Below, in pieces: positions 4,625 to 5,689 of a stretch of 5,689 bases of DNA (the first letter of the stretch is position 1; each line of letters starts with the position of its first letter). The DNA is taken from NCBI GenBank assembly GCA_025464915.1, contig JAODNF010000406.1, positions 1 to 5,689 of the forward strand, read 5' to 3'. Position numbers and translations under genes: made by a program. The stretch is from Frankiales bacterium. Its GTDB lineage: Bacteria; Actinomycetota; Actinomycetes; Mycobacteriales; SCTD01. Under the pieces are notes generated by a model that searched no databases, was not told the origin of the DNA, and saw nothing but the letters and a program-made list of their open reading frames with translations.

Positions 4625-5356
4625 TCAGGCGGTCAGCTTGTCCTTGAAGAACTGCAGGACCCGCTGGACCGACTCGTCGTCGCGGTGCTCGGTGACGACC
4701 GAGTGCCCCTTGCCCTCGAGCTCCACGGCGATGAAGCCGTCGCCGAGCTCGCGCCGCAGCGTCTCGAAGCGGGTGCCGACGACCTTGTCGCTCTTGTAGC
4801 GGAGCCCCATGACGGAGCAGCCGGCGTTGACGCGCTCCTTGACCTTCGTGAGGTCGGCGGGCGACAGGTTGAGGTCCGCGGACAGCGACTTCGTCACGAC
4901 GAAGGGGATCGACGGCTGCGACAGGACGGGGGCGGCGACGTGACCGTCGACCATCATCGCCAGGGCGAAGCCGCCGGTGAAGCACATGCCGAGGGCGCCG
5001 ACCCCCGGGCCGCCCAGCTCGGCGTGCAGGTCGCGGGCGAGGCTGCGCAGCCACCCGGCGACCGGTGACGTCTGTCCGGTCGCCAGGACCGTGAACTCGC
5101 GGCTGACGCACACCCTCGGCAGCACCTTCAGCACGGCGCCGACGCTCATGGGCGCCTCCGCCCGGCCGAACAGCTCCGGCAGCACCACGGTGAAGCCGGC
5201 CGCGACGACCTCCTCGCCGAAGCCGATCACCTGGTCGGTCAGACCGGGGATCTCGTGGATCACGATCACGCCGGGGCCGGTGCCCTTCCGGTACGTCGAG
5301 TGGGTGAACCCGGCCGCGGTGTGCTCGCTGCGGGTCCAGCTGACGAGGAGGCTCAT
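4625..5356 (-). CDS. Dienelactone hydrolase family protein (alpha/beta hydrolase, Cys nucleophile)
   Basis: This 243-residue protein has the dienelactone hydrolase layout. HEIPGL (34-39) carries the supporting Glu35. GMCFTGG (123-129) is the nucleophile elbow with Cys125. SDKVVG (189-194) supplies the probable catalytic Asp190. KGHSV (216-220) supplies His218. The Cys-Asp-His triad plus Glu is that of classical dienelactone hydrolase. Many family members in non-degraders have no proven lactone substrate, and nothing nearby suggests a catechol pathway, so the substrate is left open. There is no signal peptide, so it is probably cytoplasmic. The start ATG 5356 (MSLLVSWTRSEH) has GATACT 6 nt upstream and only a weak Shine-Dalgarno candidate. 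It lies 34 bp downstream of hrpB on the same strand, so readthrough from hrpB is possible. Confidence 0.88.
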   Translation of the reverse strand: MSLLVSWTRSEHTAAGFTHSTYRKGTGPGVIVIHEIPGLTDQVIGFGEEVVAAGFTVVLPELFGRAEAPMSVGAVLKVLPRVCVSREFTVLATGQTSPVAGWLRSLARDLHAELGGPGVGALGMCFTGGFALAMMVDGHVAAPVLSQPSIPFVVTKSLSADLNLSPADLTKVKERVNAGCSVMGLRYKSDKVVGTRFETLRRELGDGFIAVELEGKGHSVVTEHRDDESVQRVLQFFKDKLTA

Positions 5357-5362
5357 GCCCGC

Positions 5363-5368
5363 AGTATC
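5363..5368 (-). promoter_or_regulatory. Candidate -10 element (GATACT) for the hydrolase gene
   Basis: On the minus strand, GATACT matches TATAAT at four of six positions and lies 6 nt before the ATG at 5356, again compatible with leaderless transcription. It falls in the 34-bp gap after hrpB. No -35 was recognised. Confidence 0.35.
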
Positions 5369-5390
5369 GCGGTCATTCCGCGACGGCGGG

Positions 5391-5689
5391 TCAGCGACCG
5401 GGCCGGCGTACCCCGCGGGTCGGCGGCGCGGTGGTCGGGTCCTCGGGCCAGGCGTGCTTCGGGTAACGCCCGCGCAGCTCGGAGCGCACCTGCGGGTAGC
5501 CGGTCGCCCAGAACGACGCGAGGTCGGCCGTGACCGCGGCGGGACGGCGTGCGGGGGAGAGCAGGTGCAGCAGCAGGGGGACTCGTCCGTCGGCCAGCGG
5601 CGGTGCCGCCGGCCAGCCGAAGATCTCCTGGATGCGCACCGCCAGGACGGGCTGCTCGCCGTCGTAGTCGACGCGGACCTGGGCGCCGC
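5391..5689 (-). CDS. hrpB: ATP-dependent helicase HrpB, C-terminal part (5' end beyond window)
   Basis: The frame is open from the right edge to TGA at 5391-5393, giving 98 residues of the protein C-terminus. It begins GAQVRVDYDGEQPVLAVRIQ, then EIFGWPAAPPLADGRVPLLL, HLLSPARRPAAVT, DLASFWATGYPQVRSELRGR and YPKHAWPEDP. This is the characteristic HrpB C-terminal domain ending, especially LLHLLSP, DLxSFW and RGRYPKHxWPEDP. HrpB is a large DEAH-box-like ATP-dependent helicase, presumably acting on RNA. The ATPase motifs lie outside the window, so activity cannot be checked here. A GTG at 5639 within the frame is internal, because the conserved sequence continues upstream of it. The final 12 residues are a variable basic tail. 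Confidence 0.93.
   Translation of the reverse strand, partial: GAQVRVDYDGEQPVLAVRIQEIFGWPAAPPLADGRVPLLLHLLSPARRPAAVTADLASFWATGYPQVRSELRGRYPKHAWPEDPTTAPPTRGVRRPGR

Noticed and set aside
5391..5639. Separate 82-residue gene starting at GTG 5639
   Set aside because: HrpB-like sequence continues in frame upstream of 5639 to the window edge, so this GTG is internal.

Overview
This window comes from a high-GC actinobacterial chromosome, most likely from Nocardioidaceae or another Propionibacteriales-like lineage. The evidence is the strong G/C bias at third codon positions, a DUF4191 membrane protein in the lipoyl-synthase neighbourhood, an F420-dependent luciferase-like oxidoreductase of the Rv1855c type, and an HrpB-type helicase. 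It is an ordinary housekeeping region. I see no phage, transposase, CRISPR array, RNA gene or defence system.

Layout from left to right. (a) Positions 3-182 (+) are the 3' end of a gene whose product ends in an Ala/Gln/Arg-rich tail. (b) A minus-strand group reads leftward: a small unrecognised protein (1757-1960), a PlsC-type acyltransferase (987-1739) and a DUF4191 two-TM protein (253-975). (c) Upstream of that group on the same strand is lipA, lipoyl synthase (2097-3026). (d) Divergent from lipA, with only 18 bp between the start codons, is a DUF1877/YfbM-like gene (3045-3506, +). (e) A 166-bp gap follows, holding two copies of a 43-nt imperfect palindrome. (f) Next is an LLM-class F420-dependent oxidoreductase (3673-4563, +). 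(g) Converging on it from the right is a dienelactone-hydrolase-family protein (4625-5356, -), with a probable bidirectional terminator between the two. (h) The right edge holds the C-terminal 98 residues of HrpB helicase (5391-5689, -).

The genes do not form one pathway. lipA makes protein-bound lipoyl cofactor, the PlsC-like enzyme acts in glycerolipid synthesis, and the others are stand-alone enzymes or uncharacterised proteins. In several cases the longest open frame runs far upstream of the true start, so starts were chosen from family conservation and from upstream signals.

The most interesting signal is regulatory. Five of the seven genes with a visible start carry a TAGNNT hexamer (TAGCCT, TAGCGT, TAGGCT or TAGGGT) ending 6-8 nt before the start codon, and a sixth has GATACT 6 nt before it. 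This is what leaderless transcription would look like. At lipA/DUF1877 the two hexamers overlap on opposite strands, so one 7-bp sequence may drive both genes. Only the small gene at 1757-1960 has a convincing Shine-Dalgarno site.
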